Source: Nigerium massiliense (GTDB lineage: Bacteria; Actinomycetota; Actinomycetes; Propionibacteriales; Propionibacteriaceae). From it: 64,000 nt of DNA. The position numbers and the translations under genes were made by a program. The notes beneath the pieces are model-generated. The model did not search any database, was not told where the DNA came from, and saw nothing but the letters and a program-made list of their open reading frames with translations. The DNA lies in assembly GCF_000826085.1 (NCBI RefSeq), contig NZ_CCYM01000002.1:1010948-1074947 (forward strand), in the 5' to 3' direction. This document shows positions 16,041 to 25,790 of the stretch, piece after piece; the stretch's first letter is position 1; each line of letters starts with the position of its first letter.

Positions 16041-17402
16041 ATGTCCGCTCCACAGCAGGCTCCAGAGCAGCCGTCCGTCGATCCGGAACAACTCAAGCGC
16101 GCGACGCTCGCGTCATCGGTCGGATCCGCGCTCGAGTACTACGACTTCTACATCTACAGTCTCGCCAGCGCGCTGATCTTCTCCCACCTCTTCTTCGGGC
16201 CGCTGGGTGAGGCCGGGGGGCTCATCGCCTCGCTCGGCACCATCACCGTCGGCTTCGCGGCGCGGCCCATCGGCGGCCTCGTCTTCGGCCACCTCGGCGA
16301 CCGCTTCGGTCGCAAGATCGTCCTCATCGTCACCATCGCGCTGATGGGCGGCTCCAGCTTCCTGATCGGCCTGCTGCCGACGTATGAGACCGCGGGCGTG
16401 CTGGCGCCGATCCTGTTGATCGTGCTCCGCATCCTGCAGGGGCTCGGCGCGGGCGCCGAGCAGGCGGGCGCCACCGTCATGATCTCGGAGTTCGCCCCTG
16501 CCCCGCGCCGCGGCTTCTTCGCCGCGCTGCCGTTCGTCGGCATCCAACTCGGAACGCTGCTCGGCGCCGGCACGTTCGCCCTTCTGGGGCTGGCCCACAC
16601 CGACCTGCTGCACAGCTGGCTGTGGCGCCTGCCGTTCCTGCTGGGCGCGGTTCTCGTCCTCGTCGCCGTCTACATCCGTCGTCGGCTGAAGGAGTCCCCG
16701 ACGTTCGAGGTGCTCAACGAGCAGGGGGTCGAGCCCGAGAAGATCTCGCTGGGCCAGGCCATCCACTCCTCGCGCAAGAACATCCTCATCGGCATCGGCC
16801 TGCGCATGGCCGAGAACGGCAACTCCTCGATCTACACCTCGCTGCTGATCGCGTTCGTCGGGTCGCTGGCGGTCTTCAAGGGCCAAGCCAACCCCGGGCC
16901 GATCGGCGCCGTCGTCGCGGCGGCGCTCTCGATGGTCACCGTCGTCAGCTTCGGCGCCCTCTCCGACCGGTTCGGCCGCGTGCGGGTGTACCGCTTCGGC
17001 GCCCTGTTCTCCGCGATCGTGGCGATGCCCGCGTTCTACCTGCTGACGCTGGGGAACCCGTGGCTGGTGATCCTGGTCATGGCGGTCGGCATCGGCATCG
17101 GCGTCCAGGGCATGCTCGGCCCGCAGTGCTCGATGCTGCCCGAGCTGTTCGGCAACTCCCACCGCTACACCGGCGTCGCGATGGCCCGCGAGATCTCCGC
17201 GGTGCTGGCCGGTGGCCTCGCCCCGATGCTGGGCGCCGCGTTCCTCGCGATGACGGGCAACGCCTGGTGGACGATCGGCCTGTACTCGTTGGTGCTCTCG
17301 CTGATCACGTTCGCCACCACCTTCGTCACCCCCGAGACCGCCGGCCGCTCGTTGACGTCGCTCGAGGACGCGGTGAAGGGGGAGGTCGTCCGTCATGGCT
17401 GA
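16041..17402 (+). CDS. MHS-family MFS transporter
   Basis: A 453-residue transporter of the metabolite:H+ symporter family with about 12 membrane segments. It has ASSVGSALEYYDFYIYSLASAL at the first helix, the loop motif GHLGDRFGRKIVL, and GLGAGAEQAGAT in the TM4-5 region. The MHS family moves organic acids and osmolytes with protons. It follows an IclR regulator and a palindromic site, and its end overlaps the downstream 2-hydroxyacid dehydrogenase by eight bases. A hydroxy- or keto-acid substrate is therefore likely (inference). Confidence 0.88.
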   Translation: MSAPQQAPEQPSVDPEQLKRATLASSVGSALEYYDFYIYSLASALIFSHLFFGPLGEAGGLIASLGTITVGFAARPIGGLVFGHLGDRFGRKIVLIVTIALMGGSSFLIGLLPTYETAGVLAPILLIVLRILQGLGAGAEQAGATVMISEFAPAPRRGFFAALPFVGIQLGTLLGAGTFALLGLAHTDLLHSWLWRLPFLLGAVLVLVAVYIRRRLKESPTFEVLNEQGVEPEKISLGQAIHSSRKNILIGIGLRMAENGNSSIYTSLLIAFVGSLAVFKGQANPGPIGAVVAAALSMVTVVSFGALSDRFGRVRVYRFGALFSAIVAMPAFYLLTLGNPWLVILVMAVGIGIGVQGMLGPQCSMLPELFGNSHRYTGVAMAREISAVLAGGLAPMLGAAFLAMTGNAWWTIGLYSLVLSLITFATTFVTPETAGRSLTSLEDAVKGEVVRHG

Positions 17403-18462
17403 GCCGATCGCTCCGAACCAGACCGTGCGGGTGGTGGTCGCCGCCCCGCTCGCGCCCGAGCTCGTGGAACGGATCGCCGCCGTCGACCCCCGGGTGGACG
17501 TCGTCGCCGATCAAGACCTGCTGCCCCCGATGCGGCATCCGGCCGACTTCGACGGCGACCCGTCGTGGTCGCGGACGCCCGAACAGGAGGCCCGCTTCGA
17601 GCAGCTGATCGACACCGCGGACGTCCTCTACGGCATCCCGGACGTCACGCCATCGAAGCTGGCTCGCACCGTCGCGGCGAACCCGAAGCTCCGCTGGGTG
17701 CAGACGATGGCGGCCGGCGGTGGAAGCCAGGTTGTCGCCGCGCAACTCCCGGACGAGGCCTACGAACGCATCACGTTCACGACGTCCGCGGGTGTCCACG
17801 GCGTCCCGCTGGCCGAATGGGCGATCTTCGGGATGTTCTGCGGCGCCAAGGAGCTTCCCCGGCTGCAGCGCCAGCAGCGCGCCCATGCGTGGCCGGACCG
17901 GGTCGTCGGGCACCCGATCGAGGGCAGCACCGCCCTCGTCGTCGGGCTCGGCGGCATCGGCCAGCAGGTGGCGAAACGCTGCAAGGCGCTCGGGATGACC
18001 GTCCTGGGGGTCAAGCGGCGGGTCAGTGACGTGGAGAACGTCGACGAGGTGCATGCGCTCGACGACCTGCGCTCGATCGTCGGCCGCGCCGACCACATCC
18101 TGCTGACGCTGCCGGGCACCCCGCAGACCACCCACCTGATCGACGCCGCGATGCTGGCGGCGGCCAAGCGCGGCGTCACGGTCGTCAACGTCGGGCGCGG
18201 CACCGTCATCGACGAGGCGGCCCTGGCCGACGCACTGGGCTCCGGGCAGGTGGGCTTCGCCGCTCTGGACGTCTTCGAGGTCGAGCCGCTGCCCGCCGAA
18301 TCCCCGCTGTGGGACCTCGAGAACCTGCTCGTCAGCCCGCACTCGGGCGGCCTCGATCACCGTGAGGACGAGCGCATCTGCGAACTGTTCTGCGACAACC
18401 TGCGGGCGTTCCTCGACGGACGCGAGCTGCGCAACGTCGTCGACCCTGCGCAGGGGTATTAG
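17395..18462 (+). CDS. D-isomer-specific 2-hydroxyacid dehydrogenase
   Basis: A 355-residue NAD(P)-dependent dehydrogenase. The Rossmann motif is VVGLGGIGQQVAKRCKALGM near residue 180. The NVGRGTVIDEAAL substrate/cofactor segment with the catalytic Arg region and the SPHSGG catalytic His near the end are present. The N-terminal half is the flanking catalytic domain. The enzyme interconverts a 2-keto acid and a D-2-hydroxy acid in the cytosol. It overlaps the transporter gene by eight bases, so import and conversion are coupled. Exact substrate (glyoxylate/hydroxypyruvate type or other) is unknown. Confidence 0.88.
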   Translation: MAEPIAPNQTVRVVVAAPLAPELVERIAAVDPRVDVVADQDLLPPMRHPADFDGDPSWSRTPEQEARFEQLIDTADVLYGIPDVTPSKLARTVAANPKLRWVQTMAAGGGSQVVAAQLPDEAYERITFTTSAGVHGVPLAEWAIFGMFCGAKELPRLQRQQRAHAWPDRVVGHPIEGSTALVVGLGGIGQQVAKRCKALGMTVLGVKRRVSDVENVDEVHALDDLRSIVGRADHILLTLPGTPQTTHLIDAAMLAAAKRGVTVVNVGRGTVIDEAALADALGSGQVGFAALDVFEVEPLPAESPLWDLENLLVSPHSGGLDHREDERICELFCDNLRAFLDGRELRNVVDPAQGY

Positions 18463-18480
18463 GCCTGCGTCCCGCACGGA

Positions 18481-18511
18481 GCGAGGGCCGGGCCGCGCGT
18501 CCGGCCCTCGC
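18481..18511. terminator. Bidirectional stem-loop between convergent genes
   Basis: An 11-bp perfect stem (GCGAGGGCCGG / CCGGCCCTCGC) with a 9-base loop lies in the 57-base gap between the dehydrogenase and the convergent rhodanese gene. Confidence 0.6.
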
Positions 18512-18519
18512 CGTTGGCG

Positions 18520-18948
18520 CTACTTCTTCGACCGGCGCTCGTAGGGGACGACCTGCCGGCCGCCCTCGGACCACGCCGTGAATCCGCCCTCGAGGTGGCT
18601 GACGTTGGGCAGGCCCATGTCCTGCAGCGTCGCCGCGGACAGCGCCGAGCGCCAGCCGGAGCCGCAGTAGAGCACCAGCTTCTGGCCGGTGTCGAGCGCG
18701 GGCTTGTAGTACGGGCTCTCTGGGTCGACCCAGAACTCGAGCATGCCGCGCGGGGCGTGGAAGGCGCCGGGGATCATGCCGGTGCGCTCGAGCTCACGGG
18801 GGTCGCGGATGTCGACGAACAAGACGTCGGGATCGTTGAGCATGCCCTCGGCCTCGTCCTGGCCGACGGTCTGGACGCGGGCCTCCGCCTCGCGGATGAG
18901 TTGCTGCGAGCTCTTCGTGAGCGGCTCGCCGGGGTGTCGGTCGGTCAC
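18520..18948 (-). CDS. Rhodanese-domain protein
   Basis: A 142-residue single-domain rhodanese-like protein. The catalytic loop LVLYCGSGWRSALSA carries the persulfide-forming cysteine. VLFVDIRDPRELERTGMIPGAFH is the conserved N-terminal strand-loop. Such proteins transfer sulfane sulfur, but the acceptor is unknown. It is a single gene, convergent with the 2-hydroxyacid dehydrogenase. Length fits cytosolic single-domain rhodaneses and there is no signal peptide. Confidence 0.85.
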   Translation of the reverse strand: MTDRHPGEPLTKSSQQLIREAEARVQTVGQDEAEGMLNDPDVLFVDIRDPRELERTGMIPGAFHAPRGMLEFWVDPESPYYKPALDTGQKLVLYCGSGWRSALSAATLQDMGLPNVSHLEGGFTAWSEGGRQVVPYERRSKK

Positions 18949-19045
18949 GGGTCCCTCCGTTCGTTCGCGCGGTTTGGATGGTGCGGCGTCAGCCTAGACC
19001 TTTCGCCTGACGCGCCGGCGACGCCTCCGATCACGGACGGACGCC

Positions 19046-20350
19046 TCACGCCCCCGTGCGCAGCCAGGCGTCCCCGCGGGCTCGCACCACCAGCGTCAGC
19101 ATGCGGGCCAGCAGGTAGCCGCTGTAGGCGACCCACAGCCAGGTCAGGCCGTCCGGTCCGGGGCGCACCAGCAGCGCCAGCGGCACGAAGCAGGCCGTCG
19201 CCAGCGAGTTCGCGAAGGCGAGGTAGCGGGCGTCGCCGGCGCCGATGAGCACGCCGTCGAGGACGAAGACGATGGCTCCCAGCGGCACCATCGCGGCCAG
19301 CACGAGCACCGACCCGAGCAGCGGCCCTCGGACGTCCGGGTCCGGGGTGAACACCCCGATCAGCAGCGGACGCGCCAGCGCCAGCAGCGCCGCGACGCCG
19401 AGCCCGAACGCGACGCCCCAGCCCAGCGAACGCCGGGTGATGGCACGCGTCTCCTCGACCTCGCCGGCGCCCAGCCGGTTGCCGATCAGCGCCTGGCAGG
19501 CGATCGCGATGGCGTCCAGCACGTAACACAGGAACGACCACAGCGCGTTCGTCACCTGGTGGGCCGCGAGTTGGGCTGCGCCGAGCCGCGTCGCCACCGC
19601 CGTCGAGAGCAGCATCGTGACCTGCAGCGCCGCGGACCGGATCACGAGCCACCCGCCGGACGCCGCCGCGGCGAGCACCGCGGCCGGGCGGACCCGGCGA
19701 GGCGCTCCGGCCGCCCGCGCCGTCCGGACGACCGTGGCGGCGAGCACGACGCCCGCCGCGGTCTGCGCGAGCGTGGTGCCGAGCGCCGCCCCCGCGATGC
19801 CCAGCCCGGCGACGAAGATCAGCGTCGCGTTCAGCGCGACGTTCAGGACGTTGGCGCTGACCGCGACGACCAGGGGCGTCCGGGTGTCCTGCAGCCCGCG
19901 CAGCACGCCCGTCGCCGCGAGGACGCCCAGGGCGCCGGGGAGCGAGAACGCGACGATCCGCAGGTAGGCGCTCGCCGCGTCCGCCACCGGTCCGGTGGCG
20001 CCGTACCAGCCCGGGACGAACGGCGAGGCCAGCGACAGCGCGACCGCGAGCACCAGCCCCAGCCCGGCGCCGAGGACGATGCCGTCCACCCCGGCGGCCA
20101 GCGCGCCGGGGCGGTCGCCGGCGCCGAGCAGGCGTCCGACGCGGGAGGTGGTGCCGTAGGCGAGGAACACCGACAGGCCCAGCAGCAGGCCGAGCGCGCT
20201 GCCGCCGATACCCAGGCCGGCCAGGGCCGGCGTCCCCAGGTGCCCGACGAACGCCGTGTCGGCCAGCACCATCAGCGGCTCGGAGATGAGCGTCGCGAAG
20301 GTCGGCAGCGTCAGCGCCCAGAGGCGACGGTCGATTTCGCGGCGGTTCAC
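19046..20350 (-). CDS. MATE-family (DinF-like) multidrug/Na+ exporter
   Basis: A 434-residue membrane protein with about 12 helices in two related halves. It has the MATE features [25 protein letters not shown] near the N-terminus and [32 protein letters not shown] in the second half, typical of the DinF subgroup. These proteins export drugs or metabolites in exchange for Na+ or H+. The start is a GTG giving [15 protein letters not shown]; the much longer open frame upstream is antisense to recQ. It is divergent from recQ with about 75-85 bases between the starts. Confidence 0.87.
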   Translation of the reverse strand: MNRREIDRRLWALTLPTFATLISEPLMVLADTAFVGHLGTPALAGLGIGGSALGLLLGLSVFLAYGTTSRVGRLLGAGDRPGALAAGVDGIVLGAGLGLVLAVALSLASPFVPGWYGATGPVADAASAYLRIVAFSLPGALGVLAATGVLRGLQDTRTPLVVAVSANVLNVALNATLIFVAGLGIAGAALGTTLAQTAAGVVLAATVVRTARAAGAPRRVRPAAVLAAAASGGWLVIRSAALQVTMLLSTAVATRLGAAQLAAHQVTNALWSFLCYVLDAIAIACQALIGNRLGAGEVEETRAITRRSLGWGVAFGLGVAALLALARPLLIGVFTPDPDVRGPLLGSVLVLAAMVPLGAIVFVLDGVLIGAGDARYLAFANSLATACFVPLALLVRPGPDGLTWLWVAYSGYLLARMLTLVVRARGDAWLRTGA

Positions 20351-20434
20351 CCGGCCATGATCGCGGGGCGTCCCGGGGTTGTCACGCCGGGACCAGCGCC
20401 GGGAGCGTCGGCGGTCGCGCGTAGCATGGCGGGC

Positions 20435-22267
20435 ATGCCCCAGCCCTCCTCGGCGCCCCCCGATGCGCTCATGAGCCGGGCGCACGACGCCCTGCAGAGG
20501 GTCTTCGGCTACGACGCCTTCCGCGGCGATCAGGCAGCGATCATCGAGCACGTCCTGCGCGGCGGGGACGCCCTCGTCCTGATGCCGACCGGCGGCGGGA
20601 AGAGCCTGTGCTACCAGATCCCCGCGATCGTGAGCCAGGGCACCTGCGTGGTCATCTCGCCGCTGATCGCGCTCATGCAAGACCAGGTGGATGCCCTTGA
20701 GCAACTCGGCGTGCGGGCGGCGTTCCTGAACTCGAGCCAGTCGCTCGACCAGCGCCGGTCGGTCGAGGCGGCGCTGCTGGCCGGCGAACTCGACCTGGTC
20801 TATCTCGCGCCCGAGCGGCTGCAGGGGGCCGCCGGGCTCCTCGACCGGGCCCCGATCAGCCTGTTCGCCATCGACGAGGCGCACTGCGTGGCCCAGTGGG
20901 GGCACGACTTCCGGCCCGACTACCTCGGGCTGACGCTGCTGCACGAGCGGTGGCCGTCCGTGCCGCGTATCGCGCTCACCGCGACGGCCACCGAGGAGAC
21001 CCGCCGCGAGATCGTCGCCAACCTGCACCTTGAGGACGCCGCCGTCTACGTGTCGAGCTTCGACCGGCCGAACATCCAGTACCGCATCGCCCCCAAGCAG
21101 GACGCCCGCGGGCAGTTGCTCGCGCTCATCCGCGACGAGCACCCCGGCGAGGCCGGCATCGTCTACTGCCTCAGCCGTCGCTCGGTCGAGCAGACCGCTC
21201 AATGGCTGTGCGACCGCGGGGTCGACGCGCTGCCGTACCACGCTGGGTTGGACGCCGCGATCCGCGCTGAGCATCAGGCCCGGTTCCTGCGGGAGGACGG
21301 TCTCGTCATGGTCGCGACCATCGCGTTCGGTATGGGCATCGACAAGCCGGACGTCCGCTTCGTCGCCCACCTCGACCTGCCCAAGTCGATCGAGGGGTAC
21401 TACCAGGAGACCGGACGCGCCGGGCGCGATGGGCTGCCGTCCACGGCCTGGCTGGCCTACGGGCTGAACGACGTCGTGCAGCAGCGCCGCATGATCGAGG
21501 ACGGCGAGGGCGACCGGCAGCGCAAGCGCGCCCAAACGCTGCACCTGGACGCCATGCTCGCCCTCTGCGAGACCGTCGACTGCCGCCGCCGGCAGTTGCT
21601 CGCGTACTTCGGCCAGCACAGCGAGCCGTGCGGGAACTGCGACACCTGCCTGTCCCCGCCGACGTCCTGGGACGGCACCGTCGCCGCGCAGAAACTACTG
21701 TCGACCGTGGTGCGGCTGCGCACCGAGCGGAACCAGTCGTTCGGCGCGGGGCAGATCATCGACATCCTGCTCGGCCGCGAAACCGAGCGGGTGCGGCAGT
21801 GGCACCACGATCAGCTGTCCACCTACGGCATCGGCCACGACCTCACCGAGCAGCAGTGGCGCGGCGTCGTGCGGCAACTGCTCGCGCAGCGCAAGCTGCA
21901 CGTCCGCGGCGAGTACGGCGTCCTCGACCTCACCGAGGACAGCAACGCGGTGCTGCGCGGGGAAGTATCCGTCCCGCTGCGCACCGAGCCCGAGCGTGTC
22001 GGACGCTCCCGGCGCAAGACGACCTCCGCCGCGGCCGAGCTCGACGCGCCGCAGCAGGACCTGTTCGAGAAGCTGCGCGCCTGGCGCAAACAGACGGCGT
22101 CCGAGCAGGGCGTGCCCGCCTACGTCGTGTTCCCCGACGCGACGCTGGCCGCGATCGCCACGGCGCGACCGGCCGACCTCGAGGAGCTGTCGGGCATCTC
22201 CGGCGTCGGCCAGGCGAAGCTGTCCCGATACGGCGACGCCGTGCTCGCGGTGGTCGCCGAGGGCTGA
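20435..22267 (+). CDS. recQ: ATP-dependent DNA helicase RecQ
   Basis: A 610-residue RecQ helicase, unwinding DNA 3' to 5' in recombination and repair. It shows motif [16 protein letters not shown], the DEAH box [18 protein letters not shown], and motif [12 protein letters not shown]. The zinc-binding RQC domain ([11 protein letters not shown] then CGNCDTC) and a C-terminal HRDC domain ending [19 protein letters not shown] follow. All domains are intact and in the usual order. ATGs at 20426 and 20435 are both possible. It is divergent from the MATE exporter. Confidence 0.93.
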   Translation: MPQPSSAPPDALMSRAHDALQRVFGYDAFRGDQAAIIEHVLRGGDALVLMPTGGGKSLCYQIPAIVSQGTCVVISPLIALMQDQVDALEQLGVRAAFLNSSQSLDQRRSVEAALLAGELDLVYLAPERLQGAAGLLDRAPISLFAIDEAHCVAQWGHDFRPDYLGLTLLHERWPSVPRIALTATATEETRREIVANLHLEDAAVYVSSFDRPNIQYRIAPKQDARGQLLALIRDEHPGEAGIVYCLSRRSVEQTAQWLCDRGVDALPYHAGLDAAIRAEHQARFLREDGLVMVATIAFGMGIDKPDVRFVAHLDLPKSIEGYYQETGRAGRDGLPSTAWLAYGLNDVVQQRRMIEDGEGDRQRKRAQTLHLDAMLALCETVDCRRRQLLAYFGQHSEPCGNCDTCLSPPTSWDGTVAAQKLLSTVVRLRTERNQSFGAGQIIDILLGRETERVRQWHHDQLSTYGIGHDLTEQQWRGVVRQLLAQRKLHVRGEYGVLDLTEDSNAVLRGEVSVPLRTEPERVGRSRRKTTSAAAELDAPQQDLFEKLRAWRKQTASEQGVPAYVVFPDATLAAIATARPADLEELSGISGVGQAKLSRYGDAVLAVVAEG

Positions 22268-22329
22268 CGCCGGCCCCTTCCGATCCAGCCCCGTCCGGTT
22301 CCGGGCAGGGCTCTTTCGTCGCGGATGGC

Positions 22330-22416
22330 GTCACAGACGTCACACTCACGCACCGAGGACGCCGCCGCTGAGCGTGCGCATGGGCCCGGCCCGGCAACGA
22401 GTGTGACGTTTGTGAC
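22330..22416. repeat. 18-base inverted repeat downstream of recQ
   Basis: Arms at 22330-22347 and 22399-22416 match in 17 of 18 positions. Each contains the half-site pair GTCAC-N4-GTCAC (or its complement), so the element holds four GTCAC words. The 51-base loop makes a simple terminator unlikely. It could be a paired operator or a small palindromic repeat. Confidence 0.55.
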
Positions 22417-22505
22417 GTGGCAGCGAGGTGTGCTACCACGTGGGGCCCCCGGTCACCGTCGCTGAATGGGTATGCCGCTACGCGCTAACGAGATGTGGGC
22501 GGATA

Positions 22506-22520
22506 ACCGCAAATAGCGGT
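22506..22520. promoter_or_regulatory. Short palindrome upstream of the HsdR_N gene
   Basis: ACCGC-AAATA-GCGGT lies in the less GC-rich leader of the HsdR_N gene, about 115 bases before its start. It may be an operator. Apart from this and the inverted repeat the 368-base gap after recQ holds nothing I can call. Confidence 0.35.
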
Positions 22521-22635
22521 AAAGGGCTGGAGAAAACTCGTCACGAGCGAAGGGCCGCTGGGTGGCACTCTATTGGTGCACAATGTCGCATGTGCAGCGA
22601 TGAGCGCTGCTCGACTGGAAGGCAAGGGCGCCACC

Positions 22636-23778
22636 GTGGCAGATATCGAAGACACTTTGGCCGATGTGGCACGTCGCGCGAACGAGTACGGGACTTCTCT
22701 GGCCACCGAAGAGGCGACCAAGAATGCGATCGTGATGCCGTTCATCTCCCAGGTGCTCGGCTACGACGTCTTCAACCCGGCCGAAGTGGTTCCGGAGTTC
22801 ATCGCCGACGTGGGCCTGAAGAAGGGCGAAAAGATCGACTACGCGATCATGCGGGACGGCAAGGTGAATATCCTCATCGAGGCCAAGAAGGTGGGGGAGG
22901 ACCTGTCCCTTGCGCACGCCAGCCAGTTGGTGCGCTACTTCCACGTCTCCGACGCACGTATCGGCGTCCTGACGAATGGCCGAACGTGGAACTTCTATAC
23001 GGATCTGGACCGGGCCAACATCATGGATGAGCGGCCGCTCCTCGTGCTGGACCTACTTGACATCGATCCGGTGGCCATTCCGCATCTGCGCAAGATGGCG
23101 AAGGAATCCTTCGATCTGGACTCGGTCATCGCGTCCGCCGAGGAACTCAAGTACGTCTCGGCCATGAAGAGGGAGATCGCCAAGGAGATGGCTGAGCCCA
23201 GCGAGGACTTCGTCCGGCTCTTCGCGAAGCGTGTCTACACCGGTTTTCTCACCGCGCGCGTCCTGGAGACGTTCTCGGATCTGACGGCGAAGGCGGCCGC
23301 ACAGCACATCAACGATCGGCTCAATTCGCGGCTCAAGACAGCGCTGGCCGACCAGGCTCCGTCCATCGGTGCGGCACCGCACGAGCAGCCGTCGGCGAGG
23401 GAACCAGCGCCCCAATCGGTCGCGGAGGAGGTGGCGTCGGCGCCCATCGCCTCTGACGGCAAGAGCAACGTCCACACCACGGAGGACGAACGCGAAGGCT
23501 TCCGGATCATCAGAGCCATCGTGGCCGGCCAGGTGCCCATCGCGCGGGTGGCCATGCGAGACGCCGCCTCGTACTGCGCGATTCTGCTGGACGACAACAA
23601 CCGCAAACCGATCGCCCGCCTCTACTTCGACGGCAGGGTGAAGCGGCTGGGGTACTTCGACGCTGAGAAAAACGTGACCCGCGTCGATCTCGAGGGCCTG
23701 GAGAGCATCTACGAGTACGCAGAACAGCTTCGGGCGACGGTCGACCGGTATCTCGCGCCGGAGGCGAGCGCCTCCTAG
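22636..23778 (+). CDS. Solitary HsdR N-terminal-domain (PD-(D/E)XK) protein
   Basis: A 380-residue protein with the nuclease domain found at the N-terminus of type I restriction HsdR subunits, but no helicase part. The core motif is readable: TEEATKNAIVMPFISQVLGYDVFNP, then KIDYAIM and ILIEAKK, matching the D...ExK nuclease signature. LSLAHASQLVRYF and IGVLTNGRTWNFYTD follow. A variable linker and a C-terminal FRIIRAIVAGQVP...LYFDGRVKRLGYFD domain complete it. I choose the GTG giving VADIEDTL, after GGAAGGCAAGGG; an ATG 36 bases upstream is the alternative. GC is lower than its neighbours, and no HsdM, HsdS or toxin partner is adjacent. Many genomes carry such stand-alone proteins, with role unproved. 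Confidence 0.8.
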   Translation: MADIEDTLADVARRANEYGTSLATEEATKNAIVMPFISQVLGYDVFNPAEVVPEFIADVGLKKGEKIDYAIMRDGKVNILIEAKKVGEDLSLAHASQLVRYFHVSDARIGVLTNGRTWNFYTDLDRANIMDERPLLVLDLLDIDPVAIPHLRKMAKESFDLDSVIASAEELKYVSAMKREIAKEMAEPSEDFVRLFAKRVYTGFLTARVLETFSDLTAKAAAQHINDRLNSRLKTALADQAPSIGAAPHEQPSAREPAPQSVAEEVASAPIASDGKSNVHTTEDEREGFRIIRAIVAGQVPIARVAMRDAASYCAILLDDNNRKPIARLYFDGRVKRLGYFDAEKNVTRVDLEGLESIYEYAEQLRATVDRYLAPEASAS

Positions 23779-23888
23779 CTTCGATCGCGCGCGTCGCGGG
23801 TGCGGCGAGTGCGATGAGGTCATCCGGAGCGCACGTCGGCACGCCTGGGACACGCGAGCTCAGGCGATGCCGACTAGCGTGAGCCGTC

Positions 23889-24443
23889 ATGAGCACCCTG
23901 CGAACCGACCGGCTGTTCCTGCGGCCCTTCGAGGACGGCGATGTCGACTTCCTGCTCGACCTGTACTCGCGGCCCGAGGTGATGCGGTTCATCGGGGACG
24001 GCTCGGTGCAGACCACCCGGGCGCAGGCGGAGCAGCGGCTCGTCCGTTACCGCGCGGTGGACGATCCGGTGCAAGGGATCTGGGCCATCACGGACGCCGG
24101 GTCCGGCGACCGCTACGGGACGCTGCTGCTCAAGGGCCTGCCGGCGTCGGCCCCGGACCGGCGACCGGGGGCTCCGCGGCCCGAGTCGGGGCACATCGAG
24201 ATCGGGTGGCACCTGCACCCGGACGCCTGGGGCCGCGGCGTCGCCACCGAGGCTGCGGCCGCCGTCCTCGGTCACGCCTGGTCGGGCGGGCTCAGCCACG
24301 TGTTAGCCGTCACGCACCCGGACAACGTCGCCTCCCAGGCGGTGGCCCGCCGCATCGGCATGCGGGACCTGGGCCTGACCGATGCGTTCTACGACACCGG
24401 CACGGCGCTGTTCCGGGTCGACCGGCCGGGTTCGGCCGACTGA
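23889..24443 (+). CDS. GNAT-family N-acetyltransferase (RimJ/RimL-like)
   Basis: A 184-residue GNAT acetyltransferase. The N-terminal LRTDRLFLRPFEDGDVDFLLDLYS is the RimJ/RimL signature. The acetyl-CoA-binding loop is in HPDAWGRGVATEAAAAVLGHAW, followed by VLAVTHPDNVASQAVARRIGMRD. Probable targets are protein N-termini or a small amine, and none can be named. It is a single gene, with a 110-base leader after the HsdR_N gene, convergent with the S41 protease. Confidence 0.85.
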   Translation: MSTLRTDRLFLRPFEDGDVDFLLDLYSRPEVMRFIGDGSVQTTRAQAEQRLVRYRAVDDPVQGIWAITDAGSGDRYGTLLLKGLPASAPDRRPGAPRPESGHIEIGWHLHPDAWGRGVATEAAAAVLGHAWSGGLSHVLAVTHPDNVASQAVARRIGMRDLGLTDAFYDTGTALFRVDRPGSAD

Positions 24444-24462
24444 CCCACCCCGACGCGCCGCC

Positions 24463-25464
24463 TCAACGGCAGCCCTTGCTCGCCAGCCACGCCTTGGCCG
24501 CGGTGACGGCGTCCTGGGCGGGGGTGTCGGGGGCGATACGGTCGCCGTAGGTGCGTCCCGCGCGGTCGGCGTAGACGCTCGTGGTGAGCTGCATCACGGC
24601 GCCGTCGGCCAGAGGCATGCCCTGGTTGGCGGAGCTGTAGCCGGCGCTGGGCGTCCCGAAGGTGCGGGTGTTCGGAAGGCCGCGGAACGACACCAGCACG
24701 GCCTCGCCGGAGGACGCGGTGTCGGCGTCCTGCAGCACGGCGACGGGCTGGGTGATCTTGGCGCCCGGCTCGACCTTCGCCATCGCGTTGCCGCCGATAC
24801 CGACCTCGTTGCCCTTGACGGTGACGGCCGTCTGCTGGCCCACGCGGGGCTTGAAGTACATCGCGTCGCCGTCGGGCAACAACTGCCCGACGCCGGCGAG
24901 CATCGGCCACATGGTGCCGCCGCGGTTGCCGCGCAGGTCGATGATCCACCCGCACGTCTGGGCGGCGTTGGCGCGGATACCGTCCGCCTCGGTCTGCGCG
25001 AATCGCTGGCTGAACTCCTGGTCCTCGGCGCCGAGCTCGGGGATGCGGATGGTCGTGACGCCGCCTTCGCGGGAGACGGACGGCTGCTCGCGGGACGGGT
25101 CGGGCCCGGCGGCCCGCTTGGCCGGGGTGACGAAGAAGCTGTGCTTGCCGCCGGCGACCTTGAGCGCTCGCTCGATCGCGGGATACGTCTGCTCGTAGCT
25201 GGTGGCGTCGCGGGTCTCGGCGATCAGGCGCTCGCGGGCGGCCGTCCACTGGGGGCCGTCGGCGAAAAGGCCAGCTTCCATGCGGTCGGCGGCCTGCTCG
25301 GCGTAGTCCGGTGCGCTCGGCTTGATGAGGTAGAAGCCGAGGTACGGGCCGATGAACAGCGCCGCCGCGATCAACGCGATCAGCAGGAGAGCGACGATGC
25401 CCAGCAGGATCCAGAGCCACAGGCGGCGTCGACGGCGGGGGCGAGGGGCGGCAGAGTCGGCCAT
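24463..25464 (-). CDS. Membrane-anchored S41-family (C-terminal processing) peptidase
   Basis: A 333-residue protein. A basic RPRRRRRLWLWILL stretch and one N-terminal transmembrane helix anchor it with the catalytic part outside. The S41 core is visible: GWIIDLRGNRGGTMWPM, then VLQDADTASSGEAVLVSF holding the catalytic serine, and FGTPSAGYSSANQ. The family degrades or processes extracytoplasmic proteins. No PDZ domain is evident. The start ATG follows AAGGAG. The open frame extends about 110 codons upstream but this part lacks protein character and a ribosome-binding site. Convergent with the GNAT gene. Confidence 0.83.
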   Translation of the reverse strand: MADSAAPRPRRRRRLWLWILLGIVALLLIALIAAALFIGPYLGFYLIKPSAPDYAEQAADRMEAGLFADGPQWTAARERLIAETRDATSYEQTYPAIERALKVAGGKHSFFVTPAKRAAGPDPSREQPSVSREGGVTTIRIPELGAEDQEFSQRFAQTEADGIRANAAQTCGWIIDLRGNRGGTMWPMLAGVGQLLPDGDAMYFKPRVGQQTAVTVKGNEVGIGGNAMAKVEPGAKITQPVAVLQDADTASSGEAVLVSFRGLPNTRTFGTPSAGYSSANQGMPLADGAVMQLTTSVYADRAGRTYGDRIAPDTPAQDAVTAAKAWLASKGCR

Positions 25465-25790
25465 AGGTCTCCTTCGGGGGTGGATCCCGCGGCCGGGTGA
25501 GGACGGGGGACAGCGAGGTCGGCGAAGAGGGCTGGCAGGTCGGCGATGGGCAGGTGGACGCTGGCCAGCATAGGCGAACGGCGTTGCCAGCGGCCCGGGA
25601 GTGCCTGTCCTCGTCGCCTCGTCGCGAATGGTGACGATCGTGCCGGACGATTCCGGCATCGCCGGTCCTCCTCGTGCGGTCACACGAGCTGATTCGGTGC
25701 GAGTAGCGTTCGTTCGGAAGAGGGGAATCAGCTCCTCGTCCCTCGGCCGGGCCTGCGGGCCCCGGTGGAGGGACTGATAAGGAGAATCCA
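25465..25790 (+). promoter_or_regulatory. Intergenic region upstream of the amidohydrolase
   Basis: 326 bases without a gene. It contains a perfect 10+10 inverted repeat GAGCTGATTC / GAATCAGCTC at 25686-25695 and 25725-25734, a small hairpin GCCGGA-CGAT-TCCGGC near 25640, and the ribosome-binding site AAGGAG at 25779-25784. The inverted repeat lies 57-105 bases before the start, a place for an operator or attenuator. Confidence 0.4.
25576..25591 (+). repeat. 16-base direct repeat flanking the amidohydrolase gene, copy 1
   Basis: GAACGGCGTTGCCAGC, found again in the same orientation at 27220-27235 on the other side of the amidohydrolase gene. Similarity continues with one mismatch into a GCCCGG that follows both copies. 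It may mark the ends of an inserted segment. Confidence 0.55.
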
